Notes under the pieces: generated by a model
The model's database searches: none
What the model was told of the DNA's origin: nothing
What the model saw: only the letters and a program-made list of their open reading frames with translations
Assembly: GCF_900258515.1 (NCBI RefSeq)
Contig: NZ_LT984884.1
Span: forward strand, 1,984,550-2,048,549
Direction: 5' to 3'
DNA length: 64,000 nucleotides
Source of the DNA: Lentibacillus sp. Marseille-P4043
Lineage (GTDB): Bacteria; Bacillota; Bacilli; Bacillales; Amphibacillaceae
In this document: positions 32,041 through 39,755 of the stretch, in pieces
Numbering within the stretch: the stretch's first letter is position 1
Layout: every line of letters begins with the position of its first letter
Translations under genes and position numbers: made by a program

Positions 32041-32426
32041 ACCCGAAACCCAAAACATCAACCCGAAACCCAAAACATCAACCCGAAACCCAAAACATCA
32101 ACCCGAAACCCAAAACATCAACCCGAAACCCAAAACATCAACCCGAAACCCAAAACATCAACCCGAAACCCAAAACCCGAAAAGCAAAACATCAACCCGA
32201 AAAGCAAAACATCAACCCGAAAAGCAAAACATCAACCCGAAAAGCAAAACATCAACCCGAAAAGCAAAACATCAACCCGAAAAGCAAAACATCAACCCGA
32301 AACCCAAAACATCAACCCGAAAAGCAAAACATCAACCCGAAAAGCAAAACATCAACCCGAAAAGCAAAACATCAGCCCGAAAAGCAAAACATCGGCGCGA
32401 GAAGCAAAACATCGGCGCGAGAAGCA
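32041..32426. repeat. 20-bp tandem repeat (minisatellite) array 2
   Basis: Eighteen full 20-bp units plus a 14-nt truncated unit (32161-32174) and a partial last unit. Three unit types appear in order: six ACCCGAAACCCAAAACATCA; then mostly ACCCGAAAAGCAAAACATCA (one reversion at 32295); a transitional unit at 32375; and finally GCGCGAGAAGCAAAACATCG, the unit type of array 1. Reading frames through the array are artefacts of the 20-bp period. It fills the gap between the phosphoesterase gene and the convergent pbpC terminator. Confidence 0.95.
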
Positions 32427-32443
32427 GTCACCCTAGCCCCAAT

Positions 32444-32484
32444 AAAAAAGCTCCCAAGACGATCAACTGTCTTGAGAGCAATTT
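32444..32484. terminator. Bidirectional terminator between array 2 and pbpC
   Basis: A-run, GCTCcCAAGAC, loop GATCAACT, GTCTTGaGAGC, then TTTT: it works in both directions for the phosphoesterase operon and for the convergent PBP gene. Confidence 0.8.
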
Positions 32485-32492
32485 TCCAAAAA

Positions 32493-34520
32493 CTATTTAC
32501 GAAAATCTTTCATGATATCTGTTGCTTTTTCAACTGCAAAACTGCTTCCACCTTTGTCCTCTGTATGCTCAATCATCATAGCAATTAGGATATCCTGTTC
32601 ATCAGTTGGATAACCGACGAACCAGCCATTTTCTTGGCCAGATTTTTCATCGGCAGTTTTTTTCAGTTCAGCTGTTCCTGTTTTACCGGATATGGCAAAG
32701 TCGGCATTTCTCGCCCCTTTGGCTGTACCTTTTGGTGATTCAACAACTTTTCGTAAAGCATCTTGAATGACATCTGCCTGCTCACTTGTGATAAGGTCTT
32801 TTTGCCATACTTGACCGGTTTCCTTATCTGCAAGTAATACAGGTTTCAACATGTTTCCATCGTTTAGGAATGATGTATATGCCATGGCAAGGTGGAGTGG
32901 GCTGACTTGTATTTGTCCTTGGCCATAGCTTGAATCAGCTAATTGAACTTCATTATCAAATTTCCCGCTTGATGAAATAGTAGATTTTTCAAGTGGGTAG
33001 TCAAACGGTATAGCTTCACCAAAACCATATTGTTTCAGGCCTTTCGCATATGCCTCGGCACCCATGTCAACTGCTTTCATGGCAAAATAAATATTATCGG
33101 AGCGGATTAGTGCATCTGTAACGTCAACTGGCCCATTTGAGCTTGATACACGATGAACTTTATAGTCGCCCCAGCCTTCTCCATTACTCCAATCAAGTCC
33201 ATTGATTTCAATTCCTTCACCAGGAACAATACTGCCATCGTTTAGGCCAACTGCTGCTGTAATTGGCTTCATCACAGATCCTGGGGCAAATGTTGCGGAA
33301 AAACGATTGATCAATGGTTGCTGCGGATCATCTTGCATTTTATTCCAGGTGGTTTGATTAACGCCGAAAAGTAACTCGTTTGGATCGAATGCTGGACTGC
33401 TGACAAGTGCTAATGTTTCGCCTGTTTTAGGGTCGACTGAAGCTGTTGTTCCAGCTTCTCCATCATAGGATGCATAAATTTTCTCCTGTAGATCAACATC
33501 AATGGTTGTTTGCACATTTTCACCGTCTTGAACTTCCTTTTCTGCTAGGATAATATCATCCTCACCTTCTTTGGAAACGGTGATGGTTACGCCTTGTTCT
33601 CCTTTTAATTTCGCTTCATAAAGTTGTTCCAGGCCACGTTTTCCGATCATGTCGTTTGTGCTATACTCACCAGGCTCTTGTTCTTCTAATTCCTCGGCCG
33701 TTATCTTTCCGATGTAGCCGACTAAATGTGCTGCTGCTTCACCGGAGGGATATACACGCCCTGTTACTTCGCGTCCCATAACTGGATCTAGTCCCCACAA
33801 TTGACTTAGGACATCTTCTTTAGATTTCGGCACTTTTTTTAGTGGTACAAATAAGTCTGGTTCAACCCAGTCCGCATTTAAATCTTTATCCATTTCATCA
33901 ACGGACATTCCTAATAAACCGGCAATTTTCTTTTTCATTGCATCGGAATTCTCGCCTAACTTTTCAGGAATAACCCCGATCTCATAAGCGATATCATTGA
34001 TGGCTAATGGCATTTTGTTACGGTCCAATATTTCTCCACGCTTAGGTGCTACTGTGTCAATACCAATTTTCCCACCATTTTTAATCGCTGGAAAAATGAA
34101 ACCTGGATTCCACTGGACATACCAATTTTCTTTATCATCTTCACCTTCTTTTACAAGTGTTGCTTTGTAGTCAAAAGAAATAGGACCAGCAATTGATTGC
34201 ATCTTTACGGTTATTGGAAATGTTGCTTTTCCTTTATCCATTGCACTTTCCAATTTTTCTTCATTTAATTTCTTATAGGTTACCTTTAAATCTGAAATTC
34301 CAAGGTCCTTATAAATCTTTTTATATCGATCAACAAATTTTTCAGTTGGATATTTCTCGGCTGATTTGTTGGAAACCATGTCATACATTTCGCTGAATTT
34401 TTGATCATTCCAATGCTTCACATATGTATCGAAACGATCTTGTGGTGTTGCTTCATCATCCGAACATGCAGCGAGAATGAGGAATAACAATATGGTCAAA
34501 AGTGTAATTATTTTTTTCAT
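32493..34520 (-). CDS. pbpC: Class B penicillin-binding protein, PbpC/MecA-like lipoprotein
   Basis: A 675-residue transpeptidase. The N-terminus is a lipoprotein signal ending LILAACSDDE. The NTF2-like MecA N-terminal domain covers about 25-145, the dimerisation domain about 150-320 (APKRGEILDRNKMPLA), and the transpeptidase domain about 345-670. Active-site motifs: FAPGSVMKPIT (S-x-x-K), RSDNIYF (S-D-N) and SGKTGTAEL (K-T-G). The ATG at 34520 (complement) has GAGGGGGT upstream; the TTG 15 bases earlier would include that site. It cross-links peptidoglycan outside the membrane. Confidence 0.9.
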   Translation of the reverse strand: MKKIITLLTILLFLILAACSDDEATPQDRFDTYVKHWNDQKFSEMYDMVSNKSAEKYPTEKFVDRYKKIYKDLGISDLKVTYKKLNEEKLESAMDKGKATFPITVKMQSIAGPISFDYKATLVKEGEDDKENWYVQWNPGFIFPAIKNGGKIGIDTVAPKRGEILDRNKMPLAINDIAYEIGVIPEKLGENSDAMKKKIAGLLGMSVDEMDKDLNADWVEPDLFVPLKKVPKSKEDVLSQLWGLDPVMGREVTGRVYPSGEAAAHLVGYIGKITAEELEEQEPGEYSTNDMIGKRGLEQLYEAKLKGEQGVTITVSKEGEDDIILAEKEVQDGENVQTTIDVDLQEKIYASYDGEAGTTASVDPKTGETLALVSSPAFDPNELLFGVNQTTWNKMQDDPQQPLINRFSATFAPGSVMKPITAAVGLNDGSIVPGEGIEINGLDWSNGEGWGDYKVHRVSSSNGPVDVTDALIRSDNIYFAMKAVDMGAEAYAKGLKQYGFGEAIPFDYPLEKSTISSSGKFDNEVQLADSSYGQGQIQVSPLHLAMAYTSFLNDGNMLKPVLLADKETGQVWQKDLITSEQADVIQDALRKVVESPKGTAKGARNADFAISGKTGTAELKKTADEKSGQENGWFVGYPTDEQDILIAMMIEHTEDKGGSSFAVEKATDIMKDFRK

Positions 34521-34637
34521 GTGAAACCCCCTCAATCAAACAACTTCTACTTCTATCATAACATTTTCTTCGCCTACGAACATGGATAAAGAATGGAAAA
34601 GTCAGTCTAGAAATTTTTACATGACGACTTGTTATTA

Positions 34638-35579
34638 TCACTTTGCATCCGTGTGACTCTGAATTTCTGTTGTGATGCGATTAAATTCCTCTTCGGACAC
34701 CATATAATACCATTTATCAAGTCTTTTACCTGTTCCATTCATTTCAATTGTTTTCATATCCTTACGGGTTCCGCGGTAATCACGAAATAGTGCCTGCAGC
34801 TGATCCATGTTGAGGTTAGTTTTTACATTGTCTCCAAGAATTTCCAGAATGTCACCAATTTTGGTAATGCTGGAAAAACTGGCTGCTTCATTCATCGCCG
34901 CTGTAATAACACTGCGTTGTCGCTCATTACGTCCCAAATCACCACGGGGGTCGTCTTTACGCATTCGTATATATTTTAATGCTGCTTCACCGTTCAGATG
35001 AATATCGCCAGTAGAAAAAGTTGCGCCTCCTTGGGAAAAAGCTTGATTATTCATAACAGTTACCCCATCTAAAGCGTCAATTCCTTGTTTAAATCCTTCC
35101 ATATTCACTTTTGTGTAATAATGAACTGGGACATCAAAAGCCTCTTCGACTGTCTTAATCGATAATCCCACATCGCCAAATGCATATGCATGATTTATTT
35201 TATCCATTCCATATCCAGGGATGTTAACGTAAGTGTCACGCGGTATACTAAGCATTAATAACGAATCGGTCTTCGGGTTTAGTGACAGAAGAATCATCGT
35301 GTCCGAACGTCCTTTGTCATTTTTTCGCTCATCTACTCCAAGTAGTAGAATATTAACGGATTTGGTCTTGCTGAAAATGGATTCTAATTCTCTCTGTCGA
35401 TCCGGATCTTCATCACGAGAGAGTGGGTCATGCATAACGGCTACCGTATCTCCAACTTTGTCAAACAAATAAAAAAGATATCCACCAATTAGTACAATCA
35501 AAGCAATAAGTATGCCACCAACCCAAAACGGCCATTTTCTTTTTTTCTTCATTTTTTTCTTTTCTAGTCTTGATTCCAT
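34638..35579 (-). CDS. LytR-CpsA-Psr (LCP) family glycopolymer ligase
   Basis: A 313-residue membrane-anchored protein: short basic N-terminus, one helix (WPFWVGGILIALIVLIGGYLFYLF, about 18-41), then the LCP domain. Polyprenyl-phosphate-binding residues are in VNILLLGVDERKNDKGRSDTM, SIPRDTYVNIPGYGMDKINH and RMRKDDPRGDLGRNERQR. LCP enzymes attach teichoic acids or capsule polymers from undecaprenyl carriers to peptidoglycan. ATG 35579 (complement) has AAGAGGAGA upstream. The divergent region carries SinR-like boxes, so it may serve the eps polymer. Confidence 0.87.
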   Translation of the reverse strand: MESRLEKKKMKKKRKWPFWVGGILIALIVLIGGYLFYLFDKVGDTVAVMHDPLSRDEDPDRQRELESIFSKTKSVNILLLGVDERKNDKGRSDTMILLSLNPKTDSLLMLSIPRDTYVNIPGYGMDKINHAYAFGDVGLSIKTVEEAFDVPVHYYTKVNMEGFKQGIDALDGVTVMNNQAFSQGGATFSTGDIHLNGEAALKYIRMRKDDPRGDLGRNERQRSVITAAMNEAASFSSITKIGDILEILGDNVKTNLNMDQLQALFRDYRGTRKDMKTIEMNGTGKRLDKWYYMVSEEEFNRITTEIQSHTDAK

Positions 35580-35619
35580 AAGTATTCTCCTCTTGGTCAA
35601 AAGTAATAATCCTGGTTAA

Positions 35620-35648
35620 ATTATAACGAATTATCTGAAATCAGTCTA
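35620..35648 (-). promoter_or_regulatory. Sigma-A promoter of the LCP gene
   Basis: Read on the minus strand: TAGACT, 17-bp spacer, TATAAT, followed about 30 nt later by AAGAGGAGA and the ATG. Confidence 0.6.
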
Positions 35649-35696
35649 TGTAGTTCATATGTATGCCTTCCTTTTGGTGAGTATTATTTACTATAT

Positions 35697-35733
35697 GTTC
35701 ATTATAAAACATTAATCGTTCTTTATAAAGCAA
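35697..35733 (+). promoter_or_regulatory. Two adjacent SinR-like boxes upstream of the LCP gene
   Basis: GTTCATTATAAAACAT (35697-35712) and GTTCTTTATAAAGCAA (35718-35733), spaced 21 bp start to start (two helical turns), about 50-90 bp upstream of the LCP promoter. Confidence 0.5.
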
Positions 35734-35855
35734 GATAAATCAAGAAATAGAAAGATATTTTGCGATAATTCACGAAAAGTAGATAATAATTACGGATTTT
35801 AGTTGTTTTTCAAGGTTCCAAAAGTTAGTAATTTGTCCTATACTTATGTTGTTAG

Positions 35856-35871
35856 TTCTTTATGAAGAACA
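35856..35871 (+). promoter_or_regulatory. SinR-like operator between LCP gene and sinI
   Basis: GTTCTTTATGAAGAAC, a strong palindrome with intact GTTC and GAAC ends, about 355 bp upstream of sinI. It may autoregulate sinI/sinR or act with the two boxes near the LCP promoter. Confidence 0.55.
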
Positions 35872-36226
35872 AGTAATGCTATTTAACGTCCGCTGTTTTA
35901 ACAACAAATACGTCATGCAATAGGCGGAACCGGATATAGATAAAGCGCGTAATAAAAGTTTTGTATTATTAGCATATGTCCCGTACTTTAGACATATAGT
36001 TAAAAAACGATTTGGTTAATCTAATTTCGATTCATGGGTAATTAGTTCTAATTCTTACAAAACTAGTATCATTATGACAAAACAAGACAACCAAAAAAAC
36101 TGCCAATTGTAGTATAGTAGTCTTATATAACCTACCAGGGTGGAGTGATTAATAGGAAGGTACAGATGTTGGATTGAAACGTCTGATATTTGGGTTACGC
36201 ACGGAAACTAAATGGGGGACGAGAAA

Positions 36227-36349
36227 ATGATAAAAACAGGTAACAAGACTGGCCTTGATAAAGAGTGGGTTAACCTAATTAAAGAAGCGAAAACAATTGG
36301 CCTTACTGTTGATGAAGTTCGATTATTTTTAAAGGATAATCAAAAATAA
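36227..36349 (+). CDS. sinI: SinI-like anti-repressor
   Basis: A 40-residue protein, MIKTGNKTGLDKEWVNLIKE at the start and ending VDEVRLFLKDNQK. The pattern L-D-x-E-W-x-x-L-x-x-E-A-x-x-x-G-(L/I)-(T/S)-x-x-E-(V/I)-R-x-(F/Y)-L is that of SinI, which binds SinR and releases its operators. It lacks the Pro-rich tail of B. subtilis SinI. GGGGGACGAG precedes the ATG. It is followed, after a GC-rich spacer, by sinR. Confidence 0.85.
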   Translation: MIKTGNKTGLDKEWVNLIKEAKTIGLTVDEVRLFLKDNQK

Positions 36350-36653
36350 TAAATAGAGATTGTTCAGAAATTCCGGTAACATTGACACATCGATAGGGGG
36401 ATCTTCAACTAAGTACCGACAATCCCGTGGAAGCCCGTTCTGGTACTCAAAGCTACACCACCTTGAACTTTCGACGCACAGGACGTGCTAGTGTCAGCGT
36501 TTCTGGCAGGACACCAGCGGATTTAGCCGACGCGGTCTTTTTATCCCTTTTTGAACACGCACAAATAGGAAATTTTTTTTAAGGAAATCGTGCTTTATAT
36601 AGAACCAATATCTTTCTTGTGGTATAATCATCACAGAAAGAGGGTGTGTGGGC
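36350..36653 (+). promoter_or_regulatory. sinI-sinR spacer with structured repeat and sinR promoter
   Basis: No gene is visible. A GC-rich stretch at about 36416-36535 contains GCTAGTGTC (36487-36495) and GACACCAGC (36510-36518), an 8/9-matched inverted repeat, plus two CGACGC motifs; it looks unlike its A/T-rich surroundings and resembles a dispersed repeat. An extended -10 element TGGTATAAT (36620-36628) precedes sinR, giving it its own transcript. Confidence 0.55.
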
Positions 36654-36983
36654 TTGATCGGTGAAAAAATAAAACAATTACGCCAGGATAAAAAGATGTC
36701 TATTTCCGAACTAGCAGAAAAAGCAGGTGTAGCCAAATCCTATTTAAGTTCAATTGAACGTAACCTTCAAACAAATCCATCCATCCAATTTGTTGAGAAG
36801 ATTGGTGCGGTATTAGGTGTATCTGCAAATGATTTGATTCGTGATGATCAGGGTTTAGCAGAGGACCAACTAGATGATGAGTGGTTAAAAATTGTACAAG
36901 AAGCAATGGAATCTGGAGTATCCAAAGAACAGTTTAAAGAGTATCTCGAATTTAATAAGTGGAGAAATAAACACGGAGAATAG
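36654..36983 (+). CDS. sinR: SinR biofilm master repressor
   Basis: A 109-residue repressor. The helix-turn-helix domain (1-66) reads MIGEKIKQLRQDKKMSISEL, AEKAGVAKSYLSSIERNLQT, NPSIQFVEKIGAVLGVS, nearly identical to B. subtilis SinR; the C-terminal SinI-interaction hook is DDEWLKIVQEAMESGVSKEQ, FKEYLEFNKW. TTG 36654 is chosen because it restores the canonical N-terminus and AGAGGGTG lies upstream. The window has nine candidate target boxes, including the eps promoter. Confidence 0.93.
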   Translation: MIGEKIKQLRQDKKMSISELAEKAGVAKSYLSSIERNLQTNPSIQFVEKIGAVLGVSANDLIRDDQGLAEDQLDDEWLKIVQEAMESGVSKEQFKEYLEFNKWRNKHGE

Positions 36984-37460
36984 AGGTTTTTAATCATAAC
37001 GTTACCTGAGGATGTTTTTTACACTCAGGGAAGATATGAATTTTCAAAGGTTCAAGTATAGAAAATTATTCAATATTAAAAACGATAATCGAAAAGAGTC
37101 CAGTTATCTTAATCACTTGGCTTCACAGTTGCATATGCTGGAGTAGATGAAATTTCACACTTTTCACTGTGGATGGTGCACCTCTACATGGTGGATGTCT
37201 TTCTAAAGGTTTGAAGGCGTTCGCATATCTGTTCAACTTAAATTAAATGAGACGATCAAAAACGAGTGGATGATAACGAATTGTATTAACAGTTAACAAT
37301 CTGCAACAATTTTTGATAATAACTTATGCTGTTGTTTTGTCGCATGATTTGATTTATTGTTATAAACAGAATTAATATAAGAATAAAGTATCAAAAAAAT
37401 ATCGGCCTTACTATGATGACGTGGTAAATACCGAGACTTTCTAAAAGGCGGGAATATATT
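36984..37460. other. Gene-free stretch after sinR
   Basis: About 480 bp. CCTGAG (37005-37010) and CTCAGG (37024-37029) form a hairpin with a T-rich loop soon after sinR, possibly its transcript end. Nothing else is recognisable. Confidence 0.4.
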
Positions 37461-37613
37461 GTGGGAGAGCAAGAGCAATATAAAATGATGCTAAAAAAGA
37501 TGATTGATCAAACCGAGAATTTCAAAATTCAATCATCCGAAGAGTTGATTCAGGCATTGGTTAAAGAACTAACAAGAAGTACTATCGTTTCGGAAAACAG
37601 TATCGTAAAATAA
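37461..37613 (+). CDS. Small hypothetical protein (50 aa)
   Basis: A 50-residue frame beginning at GTG with AAGGCGGG about nine bases upstream and ending just before a terminator hairpin. The product is Glu/Lys/Gln-rich and amphipathic (EQYKMMLKKMIDQTENFKIQ, then SSEELIQALVKELTRS), predicted helical and cytoplasmic. No family was recognised. The good ribosome binding site and the terminator immediately downstream suggest that it is a real gene. Confidence 0.45.
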   Translation: MGEQEQYKMMLKKMIDQTENFKIQSSEELIQALVKELTRSTIVSENSIVK

Positions 37614-37621
37614 GAACAAAA

Positions 37622-37658
37622 ACAACATTTTCGTCTAGATGAGAAAATGTTGTTTTTT
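37622..37658 (+). terminator. Intrinsic terminator after the 50-aa gene
   Basis: AACAACATTTTC and GAAAATGTTGTT pair around TCGTCTAGAT, followed by a T-run. Confidence 0.8.
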
Positions 37659-37667
37659 AGGTTATCT

Positions 37668-37700
37668 TGTATAGACAACTATATATCTAGGTGATATAAT
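37668..37700 (+). promoter_or_regulatory. nagE promoter with NagR operator
   Basis: TGTATAGACAACTATATAT (37668-37686) is repeated base for base upstream of nagA, marking it as the NagR (GntR-type) operator. TAGACA (37672-37677), 17 bp, TATAAT (37695-37700) is the promoter; the operator overlaps the -35. A possible catabolite site, TGTAAGCGTTTTAA, lies at 37723-37736. Confidence 0.7.
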
Positions 37701-37756
37701 TTCATATAGAAAACGTTAGTTATGTAAGCGTTTTAAAAACGAAAGGAGTGTTTAAC

Positions 37757-39694
37757 TTGTTAGGTTATTTACAAAGGCTAGGAAAATCGTTAATGCTTCC
37801 AATTGCCATGTTACCAGCTGCGGCACTGCTTGTGCGGTTTGGTGCGGATGATTTATTGGATATACCATTTATCACCGCAGCTGGTAATGGAATAATAGAG
37901 AATTTAGGACTCATTTTTGCAATCGGTATTGCGATTGGATTTTCGCGAGATGGAAGCGGTGCAGCGGCATTGTCGGGTGCTGTTGGATACCTTGTTTTAG
38001 AAGGTGGCTATAAAGCGATAAATAGCGATCTTGATTTGGGCGTATTTGCCGGTATTATTGCCGGTATTGTCGCTGGACATTTATACAATAAGTTTCATGA
38101 CATTCAGTTACCAGAGTTTTTGGCCTTTTTTGGCGGAAAGCGATTTGTTCCGATTGTCACATCAGTGTTGATGGTTATCATTTCCGGCGTGGTTGGATTC
38201 CTATGGGGACCAGTACAAAGCGGAATTGATGCATTAGGTAATTGGTTTATTAGTTCTGGTGCAGTTGGTGTCGGTGCTTACGGTTTCTTTAACCGTTTAT
38301 TAATCCCAATTGGACTCCACCATGTGATTAATACATTTATTTGGTTTGACTTTGGATCATTTACAGATGCAGCTGGACAAGTTTGGCATGGGGAAATTAA
38401 TCGTTTCCTAAACGGTGACCCATCTGCAGGATTCTTTATGGCTGGGTTCTTCCCAATCATGATGTTCGGCTTACCAGGTGCATGTCTTGCGATGTATGTG
38501 ACAGCAAAAAAACATCGTAAAGCAGCAGTTGGTGGGTTTTTAGGTAGTATTGCTCTTACAGCGTTTTTAACTGGTATAACAGAACCAATTGAGTATTCTT
38601 TCATGTTCTTATCACCATTATTATATGCTGTACATGCTGTCTTAACCGGATTATCGATGATGATAGCTTTTTGGTTTGGCATAAAAGATGGCTTTGGTTT
38701 CTCAGCCGGTTTAATTGATTATTTAATTAACTTAGGTATAGCGACAAAACCATTCTTGCTCTTATTGCAAGGTATTGTTTTCGGTGCGATTTACTTCGTT
38801 GTCTTTGTCTTCCTCATTAAGAAGCTTGATTTGAAAACACCAGGTCGTGAGGATGAGGATGAAGACCATGTAGAAGAAAACGAACAAGTTGGTTTACCGA
38901 AGAAAGGCAAAGGTACAAAAGATTATGAAGGAAAAGCTTACTATTATTTAACTGCATTAGGCGGACCAGACAATATTGATACACTGGATTACTGTGCAAC
39001 ACGTTTGCGTTTACAAATTAATGATATGAGTAAAATTGATGAAAAGGCATTAAAATATCAAGGTGCTCATGGTGTAATGAAAATCAATAAGAAGAATTTG
39101 CAAGTTGTGGTTGGTACAACAGTAGAATTTCTAGCAACTGCGATGCGTAAGCGTATGGACAATAACAATATGCAACCTCCAGTTGAAGCTGATGGACCAG
39201 CAGAAGCGCATACGGAGGAAACAACTACAGCAAAACTATCTGGCGATGATTTTGTGATGCCTGTTAAAGGTACCATCATGCCAATCACTGAAGTTCCAGA
39301 TCAAGTATTTTCACAAAAAATGATGGGAGACGGAATTGCAATCGACCCGGAAGATGGAACGTTCGTCTCACCTGTTGATGGTGAAATTTTAAATGTATTC
39401 CCAACGAAACATGCAGTAGGAATTCGCTCTGAACAAGGACATGAAATATTAGTTCATATTGGTTTGGATACTGTGAAACTTGAAGGAAAAGGCTTTGATG
39501 TTTATGTGAAAGAGGGAGACACGGTGAAAAAAGGTGATATTTTAGTAAAAGCAGATTTAGCTTACATTAAAGCAAATGCACCATCCGTTATTTCACCAAT
39601 CGTGTTTACAAACATGGGAGAAAATGACACTATTAAAATTACCCAGCAAGGTATGATTAACGCTGGAATAAAAAATGTAATTGAAATAGAGTAA
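37757..39694 (+). CDS. nagE: PTS N-acetylglucosamine transporter EIICBA
   Basis: A 645-residue three-domain permease. EIIC (about 1-355) holds eight to ten membrane helices and GLHHVINTFIWF, ITEPIEYSFMF. EIIB (about 385-465) has the phospho-Cys in LDYCATRLRLQI. EIIA (about 490-645) has the phospho-His in HEILVHIGLDTV. Together they import and phosphorylate GlcNAc. TTG 37757 is chosen since AAAGGAG overlaps the earlier GTG 37748. The gene is under its own NagR-type operator; product GlcNAc-6-P is handled by NagA and NagB. Confidence 0.92.
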   Translation: MLGYLQRLGKSLMLPIAMLPAAALLVRFGADDLLDIPFITAAGNGIIENLGLIFAIGIAIGFSRDGSGAAALSGAVGYLVLEGGYKAINSDLDLGVFAGIIAGIVAGHLYNKFHDIQLPEFLAFFGGKRFVPIVTSVLMVIISGVVGFLWGPVQSGIDALGNWFISSGAVGVGAYGFFNRLLIPIGLHHVINTFIWFDFGSFTDAAGQVWHGEINRFLNGDPSAGFFMAGFFPIMMFGLPGACLAMYVTAKKHRKAAVGGFLGSIALTAFLTGITEPIEYSFMFLSPLLYAVHAVLTGLSMMIAFWFGIKDGFGFSAGLIDYLINLGIATKPFLLLLQGIVFGAIYFVVFVFLIKKLDLKTPGREDEDEDHVEENEQVGLPKKGKGTKDYEGKAYYYLTALGGPDNIDTLDYCATRLRLQINDMSKIDEKALKYQGAHGVMKINKKNLQVVVGTTVEFLATAMRKRMDNNNMQPPVEADGPAEAHTEETTTAKLSGDDFVMPVKGTIMPITEVPDQVFSQKMMGDGIAIDPEDGTFVSPVDGEILNVFPTKHAVGIRSEQGHEILVHIGLDTVKLEGKGFDVYVKEGDTVKKGDILVKADLAYIKANAPSVISPIVFTNMGENDTIKITQQGMINAGIKNVIEIE

Positions 39695-39701
39695 TATAAC
39701 A

Positions 39702-39738
39702 AAAGCTAGTGCCAACGAATACGGGCACTAGCTTTTTT
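39702..39738. terminator. Terminator between nagE and nagR
   Basis: AAAGCTAGTGCC and GGCACTAGCTTT form a 12-bp stem, then a T-run; flanking A-run makes it usable by the convergent nagR transcript as well. Confidence 0.85.
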
Positions 39739-39755
39739 GTATGGTTTCTCATTCC

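Larger units (their letters stand above)
35580..36226. promoter_or_regulatory. Regulatory gap between the LCP gene and sinI
   Basis: A 647-bp gap without a gene. On the minus strand a sigma-A promoter for the LCP gene is visible (AGTCTA 35643-35648 and ATTATA 35620-35625 as seen on the plus strand, i.e. TAGACT-N17-TATAAT). Three SinR-like palindromes lie at 35697-35733 and 35856-35871. From 35872 to the sinI start only A/T-rich sequence is seen, presumably the sinI promoter and leader. Confidence 0.6.

Noticed and set aside
32041..32426. CRISPR array
   Set aside because: Units are contiguous and nearly identical with no unique spacers, and no cas genes are present.
31967..32515. 150-182-residue reading frames over array 2 (NPKSKTSTRK-type repeats)
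   Set aside because: Same artefact of the 20-bp period; the frame also runs into the terminator of the convergent PBP gene.
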